This document shows, piece after piece, positions 1-9,040 of a stretch of 64,000 bases of DNA. Position 1 is the stretch's first letter, and each line of letters begins with the position of its first letter. Below the pieces are notes generated by a model. That model saw only the letters and a list, made by a program, of their open reading frames with translations. It searched no databases and was not told the DNA's origin. This DNA is from CAJXVY01 sp965660355. GTDB lineage: Bacteria; Actinomycetota; Actinomycetes; Actinomycetales; Microbacteriaceae. The stretch is taken from positions 1 to 64,000 of the forward strand of contig CBFHZN010000002.1 of the NCBI GenBank assembly GCA_965660355.1, in the 5' to 3' direction. The translations under genes were made by a program, and so were the position numbers.

Positions 1-19
1 TAGTAATTAGTTTGTAACT

Positions 20-53
20 AAAGGGTCGGGGGCTTTGTTGCCCCCGGCCCTTT
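20..53 (+). terminator. Strong stem-loop at the 3' end of the upstream gene
   Basis: A 13-bp stem (positions 20-32 pairing with 41-53, one G-U pair) closes an 8-nt loop. It is G/C rich in the middle and A/T at the base, ending in only three T residues. It lies between the stop of the preceding gene (outside the window) and the ABC ATPase. In BmpA-type nucleoside operons the binding-protein gene often precedes the ATPase, so this could be a leaky terminator or an mRNA-stabilising hairpin that favours the binding protein; that role is inferred. Confidence 0.65.
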
Positions 54-98
54 GCACTTAAGTTGTAAGATTTGTCTGCACAACACCAAAGGATGGCA

Positions 99-1598
99 AT
101 GAGGCTGCAGTTAGAGCAGATCACAAAGAAATTTGGCGATTTCACAGCCAATGACCGAATTGACCTCGTTGCTGAGCCTGGAGAAATTCACTGCCTGCTG
201 GGTGAAAATGGCGCCGGAAAATCAACTCTGATGAATGTGCTCTATGGGCTTTACCAAGCAGACGAGGGTCAAATTCTGCTTGATGGTGAAGTTCAAAACT
301 TTGCTGGTCCAGGAGACGCCATGGCTGCTGGAATCGGGATGGTTCACCAGCACTTCATGCTGGTGCCTGTTTTCAGCGTTGCCGAAAACGTGATTTTGGG
401 TCACGAACCAACCAAGGCTTTTGGGTTTTTGAATCTAGATGCAGCTCGAGAAAAAGTCAGAGAAGTTAGTAGCAGGTTTGGTTTTGATATCGACCCAGAC
501 GCCATTGTTGGTGAACTACCAGTCGGCGTTCAGCAAAGAGTGGAGATCATCAAGGCACTGATAAGCGATGCAAAGGTGTTGATTTTCGATGAACCTACCG
601 CAGTTTTGACACCTCAGGAAACAGATGAATTGATGCAGATAATGCGTCAACTCAAAGACGAGGGAAAAGCAATTGTCTTCATCACTCACAAACTCCGAGA
701 AGTCAAAGAGGTGGCTGACAAAATCACCGTAATCAGATTGGGCAAAGTCGTTGGCGAGGCAAGCCCCGATGACACCAGCGAGCAACTGGCCTCGTTGATG
801 GTTGGCCGAGAGGTAGATCTTTCAGTTCAGAAAAACCCCGCTAATTTGGGGGATGCCAGTTTCCAAGTAAAGAATTTGACCGCCTTTAATGCCAGTGGTG
901 GCAAGGTCTTGGATGATGTCAGCTTTGAGATTCAACAGGGTGAGATTTTTGTAATTGCAGGTGTTCAGGGGAATGGACAAACAGAACTTGCGGAATCAAT
1001 TCTTGGGATTCAGGAAAAGGTATCAGGCTCGATAGTTTTGGATGGCAAGGAGTTATTGGGCAAATCTGTAAAAAAGGTCTTGGATTCGGGTGTGGGTTTT
1101 GTTCCAGAGGATAGAACCGAAGATGGACTGATTGCGGATTTCACAATCGCTGAAAACCTGATGCTTGACAGAAGCGACAGGGAACCTTTCGCCAAGGGGA
1201 TTCAGTTGCAACTTGCCAAGCTTTATAAATTCGCTGAGGAGAAACTGAAGCAATTCGATATTCGAGCGCAAAGTATTTTTAGCAAGGCCAGACAGCTTTC
1301 TGGGGGAAACCAACAAAAAGTTGTGTTGGCCCGCGAGTTATCCCGAGAGTTGAAGCTGTTGGTTGCCTCGCAGCCAACCAGGGGTTTGGATGTTGGCTCT
1401 ATCGAGTTTGTCCATGAGCAAATACTTCTTGCAAGAGATAGTGGAATACCAGTTTTGATTATTGCCACAGAATTGGATGAGGCCACCCAGCTTGGGGATC
1501 GAGTGGCAGTTATGTATAAGGGGCAGATTGTTGGCATTGTTTCCCCCGACACCCCAAGAGAGCAGCTTGGAAAGCTGATGGCGGGAGTAACCCAGTGA
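99..1598 (+). CDS. Nucleoside/simple-sugar ABC transporter, duplicated ATP-binding protein
   Basis: Cytoplasmic ATPase of a BmpA/Nup-type importer with two fused nucleotide-binding domains. The first has a Walker A (GENGAGKST) near residue 40 and FDEPTAVLTP as Walker B; the second has the degenerate P-loop VQGNGQTEL and the signature LSGGNQQK typical of the RbsA/YufO family. Length (about 500 aa) is normal. The frame is open from a TTG at 72, but ATG 99 has AAGGA five bases upstream and begins MRLQLEQITKKFG as in homologues, so 99 is preferred. It overlaps the first permease gene by 4 nt (GTGA). The downstream cdd, deoA and add genes indicate that nucleosides are the substrate. Confidence 0.93.
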   Translation: MRLQLEQITKKFGDFTANDRIDLVAEPGEIHCLLGENGAGKSTLMNVLYGLYQADEGQILLDGEVQNFAGPGDAMAAGIGMVHQHFMLVPVFSVAENVILGHEPTKAFGFLNLDAAREKVREVSSRFGFDIDPDAIVGELPVGVQQRVEIIKALISDAKVLIFDEPTAVLTPQETDELMQIMRQLKDEGKAIVFITHKLREVKEVADKITVIRLGKVVGEASPDDTSEQLASLMVGREVDLSVQKNPANLGDASFQVKNLTAFNASGGKVLDDVSFEIQQGEIFVIAGVQGNGQTELAESILGIQEKVSGSIVLDGKELLGKSVKKVLDSGVGFVPEDRTEDGLIADFTIAENLMLDRSDREPFAKGIQLQLAKLYKFAEEKLKQFDIRAQSIFSKARQLSGGNQQKVVLARELSRELKLLVASQPTRGLDVGSIEFVHEQILLARDSGIPVLIIATELDEATQLGDRVAVMYKGQIVGIVSPDTPREQLGKLMAGVTQ

Positions 1599-2752
1599 AT
1601 CAGCAGAAACTCATAAAAGAGATTTTTAGTGGAAACGCGGTAATACCAGTATTCGCCGTTCTGGCGAGTTTTGTATTTGGCGGGATCCTGATTGCTTTTG
1701 CTAACGAGGAGGTGCAAGAGGCCAGTGGTTATTTCTTTGCTAGGCCGATGGATACCATTTCGGCAATTCTGAATAGTGTGTTTGGTGCCTACGATGCCTT
1801 ATTTAGAGGATCGATATTCAATTACCAAGCCTCCAGTTTTGAATCAATGATTAAGCCCATTACCGAAACCTTGGCTTATGCGACACCGATTACCTTGGCT
1901 GGCCTGGGCCTTGCGGTGAGCTTTAGAAGTGGACTTTTCAACATCGGTGCTCAAGGTCAGATCATTTTTGGAGCGATGTTTGCAGCCTATGTCGGGCTAA
2001 GTTTTGAGGCACCTTTTTTGATACACATGCCAATGGCGGTAATCGCGGGTCTAATTGGCGGTGCTTTATGGGGCGGGCTGGTTGGCCTATTAAAGGCAAC
2101 AACAGGTGCGAACGAGGTGGTGGTGACCATCATGTTTAACTACATTGCCTTGCTTTTACTCACTTACCTACTAAAGACTCCTGTTTTTCAAGCCCCCAAC
2201 CAGGTAAACCCGATTTCTTCTCCGGTTGCTGAAACTTCCAGACTTCCGGGGATTTTGGGTGATGGCTTCAGATTGCACTTCGGCCTGATAATCATGCTGG
2301 CAATGGTGGTGGTTGTTTGGTGGTTGTTGTATCGATCATCAATTGGTTTTCAATTCAGAGCCCTTGGATTCAACCAAAATGCCGCCAAAACCGCAGGAAT
2401 CAACATTCCACTGACTTATGTATTGGTAATGGCTGTAAGCGGTGGTCTTGCGGGAATGGCCGGGGCTAGCCAAGTTTTGGGTGCGGACAGGCAGTTAACG
2501 GTAGGCATCAGTGCCACCTTTGGTTTTGATGCCATCACGGTTGCCTTGCTGGGCAGGAATAACCCATTTGGGGTTTTGGCTGCAGGTTTATTATTCGGTG
2601 GTTTACGCTCAGGAGCGGTATTGATGCAGGCAAACCAGGGAGTGCCTGTTGATATTGTGTTGGTGGTTCAGTCCACAATTGTTTTGTTTATTGCCGCACC
2701 GCCACTAATTAGGTCTCTGTTTAGATTGCCTCAGCCCAAGGTGGTGCAGTAA
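1595..2752 (+). CDS. Nucleoside ABC transporter permease 1
   Basis: Integral membrane permease of the BPD_transp_2 family (YufP-like), 385 aa with about ten hydrophobic segments. The conserved central stretch GLAVSFRSGLFNIGAQGQI is the hallmark of nucleoside/BmpA-type permeases. It starts with GTG inside the stop of the ATPase gene and ends in a TAATG overlap with the second permease, so the three transporter genes are translationally coupled. The substrate-binding lipoprotein is not in the window and probably lies just upstream. Confidence 0.92.
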   Translation: MNQQKLIKEIFSGNAVIPVFAVLASFVFGGILIAFANEEVQEASGYFFARPMDTISAILNSVFGAYDALFRGSIFNYQASSFESMIKPITETLAYATPITLAGLGLAVSFRSGLFNIGAQGQIIFGAMFAAYVGLSFEAPFLIHMPMAVIAGLIGGALWGGLVGLLKATTGANEVVVTIMFNYIALLLLTYLLKTPVFQAPNQVNPISSPVAETSRLPGILGDGFRLHFGLIIMLAMVVVVWWLLYRSSIGFQFRALGFNQNAAKTAGINIPLTYVLVMAVSGGLAGMAGASQVLGADRQLTVGISATFGFDAITVALLGRNNPFGVLAAGLLFGGLRSGAVLMQANQGVPVDIVLVVQSTIVLFIAAPPLIRSLFRLPQPKVVQ

Positions 2753-3981
2753 TGAAGCAGAGTAAGAAAACCCCGATTGCACTTGCGCTCCTGACGTTTT
2801 TAGCAATACTCATTGTTCCTGCCGTTGGCGATGATGACATTGAAATCCAGATTGCAACTAGAACTGATCTTTTTCCAATACCAAACTTGATTTTTCCAGC
2901 CCAAGGGTTCGTTTTGTTCCTGGCGATTTTGGCCATAGTGGTCACGGTCTGGAGTGCTTATCTGACCCTCTCTCAAAATAAAAAGACACCGCTGTTTCTG
3001 TTGGTGCTTTTTGGGGTTAGTTTCGTGATGAGCGTTCTGGTGTGGCTTTTTGCAGGTGCAACTATGACACTAACCACACTGTTGGCTGGTTCACTGGCAC
3101 TTGCCGTTCCATTGATCTTCGGATCACTCTCAGGGGCTCTGAGTGAGCGAGTTGGAATCATCAACATTGCAATCGAGGGTCAGCTATTGGCAGGGGCTTT
3201 CACCTCTGCAGTTGTTGCTTCAATCACCGACAGTGTGATTCTGGGCATTATCTCAGCCATGATTGCGGGGTCTCTGGTGGCATCAATTTTGGCTGTTTTC
3301 TCAATCAAATACCTGGTGGATCAAATCATCACAGGTGTGGTTGTGAATGTGTTAATCATCGGCCTAACAAGCTTCCTATTTTCAACATTATTGGCTGACA
3401 ACATCACAGTTTTGAATCAGCCCCCCAGGTTTGACAAACTCTCAATTCCAGTTTTGGGCCAGATTCCAATCATTGGCCCGGTGCTTTTCAATCAAACACT
3501 GATTGTTTATTTGATGTATGCGGCAGTGATTGGTGTGTTTTTGGCTTTGTTCAAAACCAAATGGGGCCTGCGAGTCAGATCCGTCGGAGAATACCCTAAG
3601 GCTAGTGACACGGTTGGTATCAAAGTCTTCAGAACCAGATACATCTCGGTTCTAATAGGTGGAGCACTTGCAGGTCTCGGTGGAAGCTTTTTCACTTTGG
3701 GTCAAGTCGGTGCTTTTGGAAAAGAAATGACCAATGGTGCGGGGTATATAGCTCTGGCCGCCCTGATTTTTGGAAGGTGGAACCCACTCTATGCAGCCAT
3801 GGCGGCTTTGTTGTTTGGGTTTGCTTTGAACCTGCAATACGCAGTTCAGATCGTGGGCTCACCTCTGCCAAGTGAGTTTTTGCTTATGCTTCCATACATT
3901 TTGACCGTGATTGCGGTTGCCGGACTGGTTGGTAAGGTGAAGGGCCCGGCAGCTGCTGGAAAACCCTATATAAAGAGCTGA
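2752..3981 (+). CDS. Nucleoside ABC transporter permease 2
   Basis: Second BPD_transp_2 permease (YufQ-like), 409 aa. The N-terminal part carries an extra membrane segment and a polar loop (residues 20-45). The core has GALSERVGIINIAIEGQLLAG, the paralogue of the motif in permease 1, and the GxYPKASDTVGI cytoplasmic loop that contacts the ATPase. It would pair with permease 1 as a heterodimeric channel. ATG overlaps the previous stop by one base; cdd starts 2 nt after its stop. Confidence 0.92.
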   Translation: MKQSKKTPIALALLTFLAILIVPAVGDDDIEIQIATRTDLFPIPNLIFPAQGFVLFLAILAIVVTVWSAYLTLSQNKKTPLFLLVLFGVSFVMSVLVWLFAGATMTLTTLLAGSLALAVPLIFGSLSGALSERVGIINIAIEGQLLAGAFTSAVVASITDSVILGIISAMIAGSLVASILAVFSIKYLVDQIITGVVVNVLIIGLTSFLFSTLLADNITVLNQPPRFDKLSIPVLGQIPIIGPVLFNQTLIVYLMYAAVIGVFLALFKTKWGLRVRSVGEYPKASDTVGIKVFRTRYISVLIGGALAGLGGSFFTLGQVGAFGKEMTNGAGYIALAALIFGRWNPLYAAMAALLFGFALNLQYAVQIVGSPLPSEFLLMLPYILTVIAVAGLVGKVKGPAAAGKPYIKS

Positions 3982-3983
3982 TT

Positions 3984-4376
3984 ATGGAAATTAACTGGGA
4001 ACAACTCAGACTGAAGGCCTTAGAGGCAAGTAAAAACTCTTATGCCCCCTACTCCAACTACCCTGTTGGAGCGGCGGCCATAGTTGATGATGGAAGAGTG
4101 GTCACGGGTGCCAATGTCGAAAATGCAAGCTATGGCTTGACTCTTTGCGCAGAGTGTTCAATGGTGAGTGAATTATTCGCAACCGGTGGTGGAAAATTGG
4201 TCGCATTCAGCTGCGTTGACTCATCGGGAAATGTGATCATGCCCTGCGGGCGCTGCAGGCAATTACTCAGCGAACACGCAGCTCACGGAATGATGCTTGA
4301 GACCGTTAGTGGCATTAAAAGCATTGACGAGGTCATCCCCGATGCCTTCGGTCCCAGAGATTTAGAGGAGAACTGA
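3984..4376 (+). CDS. cdd: Cytidine deaminase
   Basis: Hydrolytic deamination of cytidine and deoxycytidine to uridine and deoxyuridine. The zinc site is visible: C55-A-E57 with the catalytic glutamate, and P-C88-G-R-C91. At 130 aa it is the small homotetrameric type. N-terminal SKNSYAPYSNYPVGAA is the family substrate-binding segment. It follows the permease after 2 nt and precedes deoA by 1 nt, so it belongs to the nucleoside operon, feeding imported pyrimidine nucleosides to the phosphorylase. Confidence 0.95.
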   Translation: MEINWEQLRLKALEASKNSYAPYSNYPVGAAAIVDDGRVVTGANVENASYGLTLCAECSMVSELFATGGGKLVAFSCVDSSGNVIMPCGRCRQLLSEHAAHGMMLETVSGIKSIDEVIPDAFGPRDLEEN

Positions 4377-4377
4377 T

Positions 4378-5646
4378 TTGGCGTTTAGTGCCGTTGAACT
4401 GATTGTTAAAAAGCGCGAGCGGGGCGAGCTTTCCAAAACAGAAATCGATTGGTTGATTTCTAACTACACAGCTGCCACCGTCAGTGATGAACAGATGTCA
4501 TCTTTAGCAATGGCGATTTTGCTAAACGGCATGACTAGGGATGAAATCAAATACCTTACTCAGGCGATGATTGACTCTGGCGAAAGACTTGATTTTTCAA
4601 AGTTATCTAAAAAAACCGTCGACAAACACTCAACCGGGGGTGTTGGGGACAAAATCACCTTGCCACTTGCTCCACTGGTGGCAAGCTACGGTGTTGCAGT
4701 CCCGCAGCTAAGTGGCAGGGGATTGGGTCACACCGGCGGGACTTTAGACAAGCTGGAGGCAATCCCCGGCTGGCAGGCAAATCTCTCAAACGAGCAGATT
4801 TTTGAGCAATTGGAAAAGGTTGGTGCAGTTGTTTGCGCAGCTGGAAGTGGCTTGGCACCTGCTGATAAAAAGCTATATGCACTGAGGGATGTCACAGGAA
4901 CAGTTGAGGCAATTCCGCTGATTGCCTCTTCGATAATGAGCAAAAAAATTGCTGAGGGAACAGCCTCTCTGGTTTTGGATGTGAAGGTTGGCAGTGGTGC
5001 GTTTATGAAAGATGTTGAAACTGCTCAGCAATTGGCAGAGACGCTTGTTTCATTGGGCAATGACTCGGGGGTTTCGACTACCGCTTTTCTTACCGATATG
5101 TCCACACCACTTGGTAGAAAAATTGGTAACTCTTTAGAAGTCGAAGAATCTATTGAGGTCTTATCCGGTGGGGGACCAAGCGATGTTGTGGAATTAACTG
5201 TCACCATCGCTAAGGAAATGCTTAGGCTAAGCGGAATTGAAGCCGACCCCTCGGAGAACCTGGCTAATGGAAAAGCGATGGATAAGTGGAGAGAAATGAT
5301 TACTGCTCAATCTGGTGATCCGCTAGCTCCAATGGCGGTTGCCAAACACAGCGAAAAAGTCTTTGCGGAATCCGAAGGTCATTTAGAGCTCGACGCCTTA
5401 GGTGTTGGCATGGCTAGCTGGAGACTGGGAGCAGGCAGAGAAAAGCAGGGTGATGAAGTTCAAGATGCGGCTGGGGTCGTGCTTCACAAGACCCAGGGCG
5501 AAAAAGTTCAATCGGGAGATTTATTATTTGAATTGTTTACCGATAATGAGTCAAAGATAGAGGGTGCGAAATCTGATATCGAAAACGCCACTACTATTGT
5601 GAATCAATCTCAACGTGGGCCAATAGTTTTGAAAGAGTTGCGCTAA
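4378..5646 (+). CDS. deoA: Thymidine/pyrimidine-nucleoside phosphorylase
   Basis: Phosphorolysis of thymidine and deoxyuridine to base plus deoxyribose-1-phosphate. 422 aa, normal for the family. Visible motifs are KHSTGGVGDK (phosphate-binding glycine loop) and SGRGLGHTGGTLDKLE (family signature), followed by the C-terminal alpha/beta domain with LGVGMASWRLGAGR. Start is TTG 4378 with GAGGAG seven bases upstream. The sugar-phosphate product could be isomerised by the phosphosugar mutase encoded convergently at 7430-9040; no deoC aldolase gene is seen in the window. Confidence 0.95.
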   Translation: MAFSAVELIVKKRERGELSKTEIDWLISNYTAATVSDEQMSSLAMAILLNGMTRDEIKYLTQAMIDSGERLDFSKLSKKTVDKHSTGGVGDKITLPLAPLVASYGVAVPQLSGRGLGHTGGTLDKLEAIPGWQANLSNEQIFEQLEKVGAVVCAAGSGLAPADKKLYALRDVTGTVEAIPLIASSIMSKKIAEGTASLVLDVKVGSGAFMKDVETAQQLAETLVSLGNDSGVSTTAFLTDMSTPLGRKIGNSLEVEESIEVLSGGGPSDVVELTVTIAKEMLRLSGIEADPSENLANGKAMDKWREMITAQSGDPLAPMAVAKHSEKVFAESEGHLELDALGVGMASWRLGAGREKQGDEVQDAAGVVLHKTQGEKVQSGDLLFELFTDNESKIEGAKSDIENATTIVNQSQRGPIVLKELR

Positions 5647-6728
5647 TGGATATGAAAAAACTGCCAAAGATTTCTCTGCACGATCATTTAGATGGTGGCC
5701 TAAGACCACAAACCATGATTGAAATCGCAGAAGAAATAGGCCATGTTCTTCCCGAATCTAACGAGCACGCGCTAGCAAGCTGGTTTTATCAAAGTGCAAA
5801 TTCGGGCTCGCTTGAGAGATATCTTTCAACCTTTGAACACACCCTCGCTGTTATGCAAAAACCCGAACACCTCAGAAGAATCGCTACCGAGTCTGTTCTC
5901 GATCTGCATGAGGATGGCGTGATTTATGCAGAGCTTCGTTGGGCTCCCGAGCAAAATCAGCTGGGCGGACTGAGCTTGCAAGAGGCTGTCGATGCCGTCC
6001 AAGATGGTCTCGAGGAGGGCATGCAACTGGTTGAAGCGATGGGCGGATTCATCCGCACCGGACAGATTCTTTGCGCAATGAGACAAGGAAATCGTAGCTT
6101 AGAAATAGCCGAGTTAGCGGTTGCCAATAGAAACGATGGGGTTGTTGGTTTCGACATTGCGGGACCAGAAAAAGGCTTCCCAGCATCGCTACATAAAGTG
6201 GCATTTGATTATCTAGCCGGTGAGCTAATGCCCGTAACCGTCCATGCTGGTGAAGCCGATGGGTTGGATTCAATTAAGGATGCCATAGTCAGCGGAAGAG
6301 CAATCCGCATAGGTCACGGCGTGAATCTAATCGAGGATGTGATGCTAACCAGAACTGAGGGAGATACAGATTTGGTTGTCCTTGGCCCAGTCGCGGAATG
6401 GATCCACGATCGACAGATTGCTTTGGAAATAGCCCCGAGTTCCAACTTACAAACAGGTGCCGGAGAATTGTTGGGAAGCGGCATCGCGAATCACCCGTTT
6501 GATGCTTTGTATGACCTTGGTTTTGAGGTGACAGTAAACACCGATAACCGTTTGCAGTCCTCGACAACCCTTTCCAGAGAGCTTGAGATGTTAGCTGAGA
6601 CCTTTGGTTATGAATTACAAGATATTCATCAATTCCAAATCAGTGCCGCTGAGGCCAGTTTCCAATCTCTAGAAACTAGAGAAGAGCTACTGGAGATGAT
6701 TGACCGTGGCTTCAGTCAATTTGAATGA
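5646..6728 (+). CDS. add: Adenosine deaminase
   Basis: Converts adenosine and deoxyadenosine to inosine forms. The TIM-barrel metal and catalytic motifs are complete: H12-D-H14-L-D-G at the N-terminus, VHAGEADG, RIGHGVNL, EIAPSSNLQTGA and VNTDNR. 360 aa is normal. ATG overlaps the deoA stop (TAATG). Together with pnp downstream on the other strand this gives adenosine to inosine to hypoxanthine plus ribose-1-phosphate. The 3' end overlaps the EIIA gene by 29 nt. Confidence 0.95.
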   Translation: MDMKKLPKISLHDHLDGGLRPQTMIEIAEEIGHVLPESNEHALASWFYQSANSGSLERYLSTFEHTLAVMQKPEHLRRIATESVLDLHEDGVIYAELRWAPEQNQLGGLSLQEAVDAVQDGLEEGMQLVEAMGGFIRTGQILCAMRQGNRSLEIAELAVANRNDGVVGFDIAGPEKGFPASLHKVAFDYLAGELMPVTVHAGEADGLDSIKDAIVSGRAIRIGHGVNLIEDVMLTRTEGDTDLVVLGPVAEWIHDRQIALEIAPSSNLQTGAGELLGSGIANHPFDALYDLGFEVTVNTDNRLQSSTTLSRELEMLAETFGYELQDIHQFQISAAEASFQSLETREELLEMIDRGFSQFE

Positions 6729-7161
6729 TTTCATCCCTGATGGATGTATTCAGATTTCACATGCCAATAGTTTCTTAGAGGCTTCATCGAAAGCAGCTAA
6801 GTTACTTGAGCAAGCAGGGGTGGTCAGAGCGGAATATGAATCTGAAGTCACTCAAATAATCAGAGAAAACGGACCGTATATGGTCTTAGCTCCGCAGGTT
6901 GCGATTGTTCACGCTCGACCAAGCGAGGGTTCGGATAAAACAGCGGCCGCAGTTTTTATTTCGGAGAGTGACTTGTTAAGCGGAAGTAAAAATGATCCGG
7001 TTAGGGTAATTTTTGCCATATCCGCGACCTCCAATCAGGAACACATCGAGATGCTAAGAACTCTTGCGTTTTTTTTGACCAACCCAGGTGTTGTGGAAAA
7101 AATGCAAGAGTGTTCCACTGTTAGCGAAGTAAGAGACATATTCTCCTCGCATCTGCAATGA
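6700..7161 (+). CDS. PTS sugar transporter EIIA component (ascorbate/mannitol-type)
   Basis: 153-aa protein of the PTS EIIA type 2 family (UlaC/MtlA-IIA-like). The phosphorylation site is clear: GPYMVLAPQVAIVHARP with H71 as the phospho-accepting histidine. Two starts fit, TTG 6700 (GGAG four bases upstream) and GTG 6706; both lie inside add, so translation is coupled. It is followed after 7 nt by an EIIB gene, but no EIIC membrane permease is present in the window. It would accept phosphate from HPr and pass it to EIIB; what the pair imports or regulates cannot be told from sequence. Confidence 0.88.
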   Translation: MTVASVNLNDFIPDGCIQISHANSFLEASSKAAKLLEQAGVVRAEYESEVTQIIRENGPYMVLAPQVAIVHARPSEGSDKTAAAVFISESDLLSGSKNDPVRVIFAISATSNQEHIEMLRTLAFFLTNPGVVEKMQECSTVSEVRDIFSSHLQ

Positions 7162-7168
7162 TTTTGCT

Positions 7169-7441
7169 ATGAAACTTTTGGCAGTCTGTGGAATGGGCAT
7201 TGGCACCTCAGTCCTACTAAAGATGAATGCCGAACGTGTTTTGGAGCAACTGGGTATTGAGGCGGATGTTGACGCCACTGACATAACGACTGCCCTTCGA
7301 GATGACTCACCTGCCCAAATAGTTCTTTGCACCCCTGAGCTTCGAGACCAGCTGAAGGGAATAAGGGCAGAAATTATCACCGTGGATAATGTTTTTGACC
7401 TAAACGAGCTAACGGAAAAACTGCAAGGGTCACTGCTTTAG
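7169..7441 (+). CDS. PTS EIIB component (lactose/ascorbate-type)
   Basis: 90-aa stand-alone EIIB. N-terminal LLAVCGMGIGTSVLLKM is the phosphocysteine loop with C7 as the acceptor, closest in pattern to UlaB/SgaB. A full-length Rossmann-like IIB domain is present. Its 3' end overlaps the convergent phosphosugar mutase by 12 nt. No EIIC follows: the next gene is on the opposite strand, so the pair must work with a permease encoded elsewhere or have a regulatory role. Confidence 0.87.
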   Translation: MKLLAVCGMGIGTSVLLKMNAERVLEQLGIEADVDATDITTALRDDSPAQIVLCTPELRDQLKGIRAEIITVDNVFDLNELTEKLQGSLL

Positions 7442-9040
7442 AAAATCCGACATCAATGAGCTTAGTTCTTGCATAGCCTTTTTAGCCTGAGCCCTATCAC
7501 TCCCTGTTGTTTCTAGGTAGCACTTCAATTTCGGCTCGGTCCCACTTGCTCTAATAAGTGCTCTTGAGTTTTCATCGGGTCTAATTTCCAGCATGTCCAA
7601 GCGTGGATCATTTTCTGAAAGATCCACAATGGAGGCGGATTTGCCAGAGAGATTCAGATTGGGGTTCTGCTTGAGATTTTCCACCAACTGCTTCACAGAA
7701 TTGATTGACTCAAGACGGATTGAGATTTGACCAGTCTCAAAATACCCCGTGTTCAGAGCAATTTGTTCTAATTTCTCATCGAAGCTGAGACCTTCACGGT
7801 TCAGCTCTCTGGCAATCAGGCAGGAATAAAGAGCGGCGGTGAGGCCATCTTTATCCGGGGTGTTTTCTGGATCCACGCAATAACCGAGTGCCTCTTCAAA
7901 ACCAAACACCAAGTTCTCTACTTTTGCAATCCATTTAAATCCCGTTGGGGTTAGCTGGTGATCAAAACCTTTTTGCCTTGCAAGACTGATGATTTGCTGG
8001 CTGGAGACATAACTTGCAGCCAAAGATCCTTGTTGGTGTTTATCGGTGACGAAATCCGCTAGCAAAATGCCCAATTCGTTTCCGCTTAGCATTCGGTAGT
8101 CGTTTCCTGTTTTCACACCAACTGCCAAACGATCAGCATCTGGATCGTTGGCGATTATCAAATCGGCTTCGTTCTTCCTCGCCTCAGCTAAAGCAAGATC
8201 CATAGCTCCTGGTTCTTCTGGATTTGGGAATTCAACGGTTGGGAAATTGGGATCGGGGTGCATTTGTTCAGACACCGGATGGATGTTTATGAAGCCAGCT
8301 TGTTTGAAAATTTCTTTCATTAGATCCCAGCCAACTCCGTGCATTGCCGTGTAAACAATCTTCAGCTCAGAATGTTGGGTTTCAGTTGCAAGTTCATCGC
8401 AGCGATCTAAGTAGGCGTTTATTTGCTCTGTTCCTAGTTTTTTATAACCAGCTGAGCGATTACCGGGGTTTATTTCACTAACCGCTTCGATTGCTTTAGC
8501 AATTTCGGCATCCTGCGGAGGGACGATTTGTGAATTGCCATTGGCCCCACCGAGATAAACCTTATAGCCGTTGTCATTGGGTGGGTTGTGACTTGCAGTC
8601 ACCACAATCGCAAGTGAGCTCTGTTTCTGTCTTGCAGTGAATGCGACCACCGGGGTTGGCACGTGGTGATCGAATAATTCCACCTCAATGCCTGAGGCCT
8701 GCAAAATCTCAGCTGAGTCCTGAGCAAATATCTGTGAGTTTTTTCTGGCATCAAAACCGATAACTGCACTCAGTGAACCGTTTTTGTCCAGATATAAAGC
8801 CTTGTTCTGATTGAGAAAATCAGCAATTCCCTGCGCAGTTTGACTGACCACCAATCTGTTCATGCGCATAGGTCCTGGACCCAACTCAGCTCTTAGCCCG
8901 GCGGTTCCGAAACTCAATCTGGAGGCAAACAGGGTTTCAATTTCGGACGTTTTATTTTTCTCTAAAAGCTCACTGAGTTGAGCTTTTGTTTCATCATCTG
9001 GATCGTTTTCAATCCAGGCTTTTATGTAGTCGTAGTCCAT
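7430..9040 (-). CDS. pmmB: Phosphosugar mutase (phosphopentomutase/phosphoglucomutase type, PmmB-like)
   Basis: Alpha-D-phosphohexomutase superfamily, about 536 aa. The catalytic phosphoserine loop is VTASHNPPNDNGYKVY, the metal loop ANDPDADRLAVG, the sugar-binding loop GFEEALGYCVD and the phosphate loop RASGTEPKLK. Length and the EALGYC motif match the PGM2/phosphopentomutase-like branch rather than short ManB. It overlaps pnp (TGATG), so ATG 9040 is preferred over TTG 9043. Next to pnp, interconversion of (deoxy)ribose-1-phosphate and -5-phosphate is the likely job (inference). The same pmmB-deoD pairing exists in mycobacteria. Confidence 0.9.
   Translation of the reverse strand: MDYDYIKAWIENDPDDETKAQLSELLEKNKTSEIETLFASRLSFGTAGLRAELGPGPMRMNRLVVSQTAQGIADFLNQNKALYLDKNGSLSAVIGFDARKNSQIFAQDSAEILQASGIEVELFDHHVPTPVVAFTARQKQSSLAIVVTASHNPPNDNGYKVYLGGANGNSQIVPPQDAEIAKAIEAVSEINPGNRSAGYKKLGTEQINAYLDRCDELATETQHSELKIVYTAMHGVGWDLMKEIFKQAGFINIHPVSEQMHPDPNFPTVEFPNPEEPGAMDLALAEARKNEADLIIANDPDADRLAVGVKTGNDYRMLSGNELGILLADFVTDKHQQGSLAASYVSSQQIISLARQKGFDHQLTPTGFKWIAKVENLVFGFEEALGYCVDPENTPDKDGLTAALYSCLIARELNREGLSFDEKLEQIALNTGYFETGQISIRLESINSVKQLVENLKQNPNLNLSGKSASIVDLSENDPRLDMLEIRPDENSRALIRASGTEPKLKCYLETTGSDRAQAKKAMQELSSLMSDFLKQ

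Noticed and set aside
1223..1717. Long antisense frame (164 codons) opposite the nucleoside ABC ATPase
   Set aside because: It is the shadow of a well-conserved ATPase, lacks a ribosome-binding site and has no family-like sequence.
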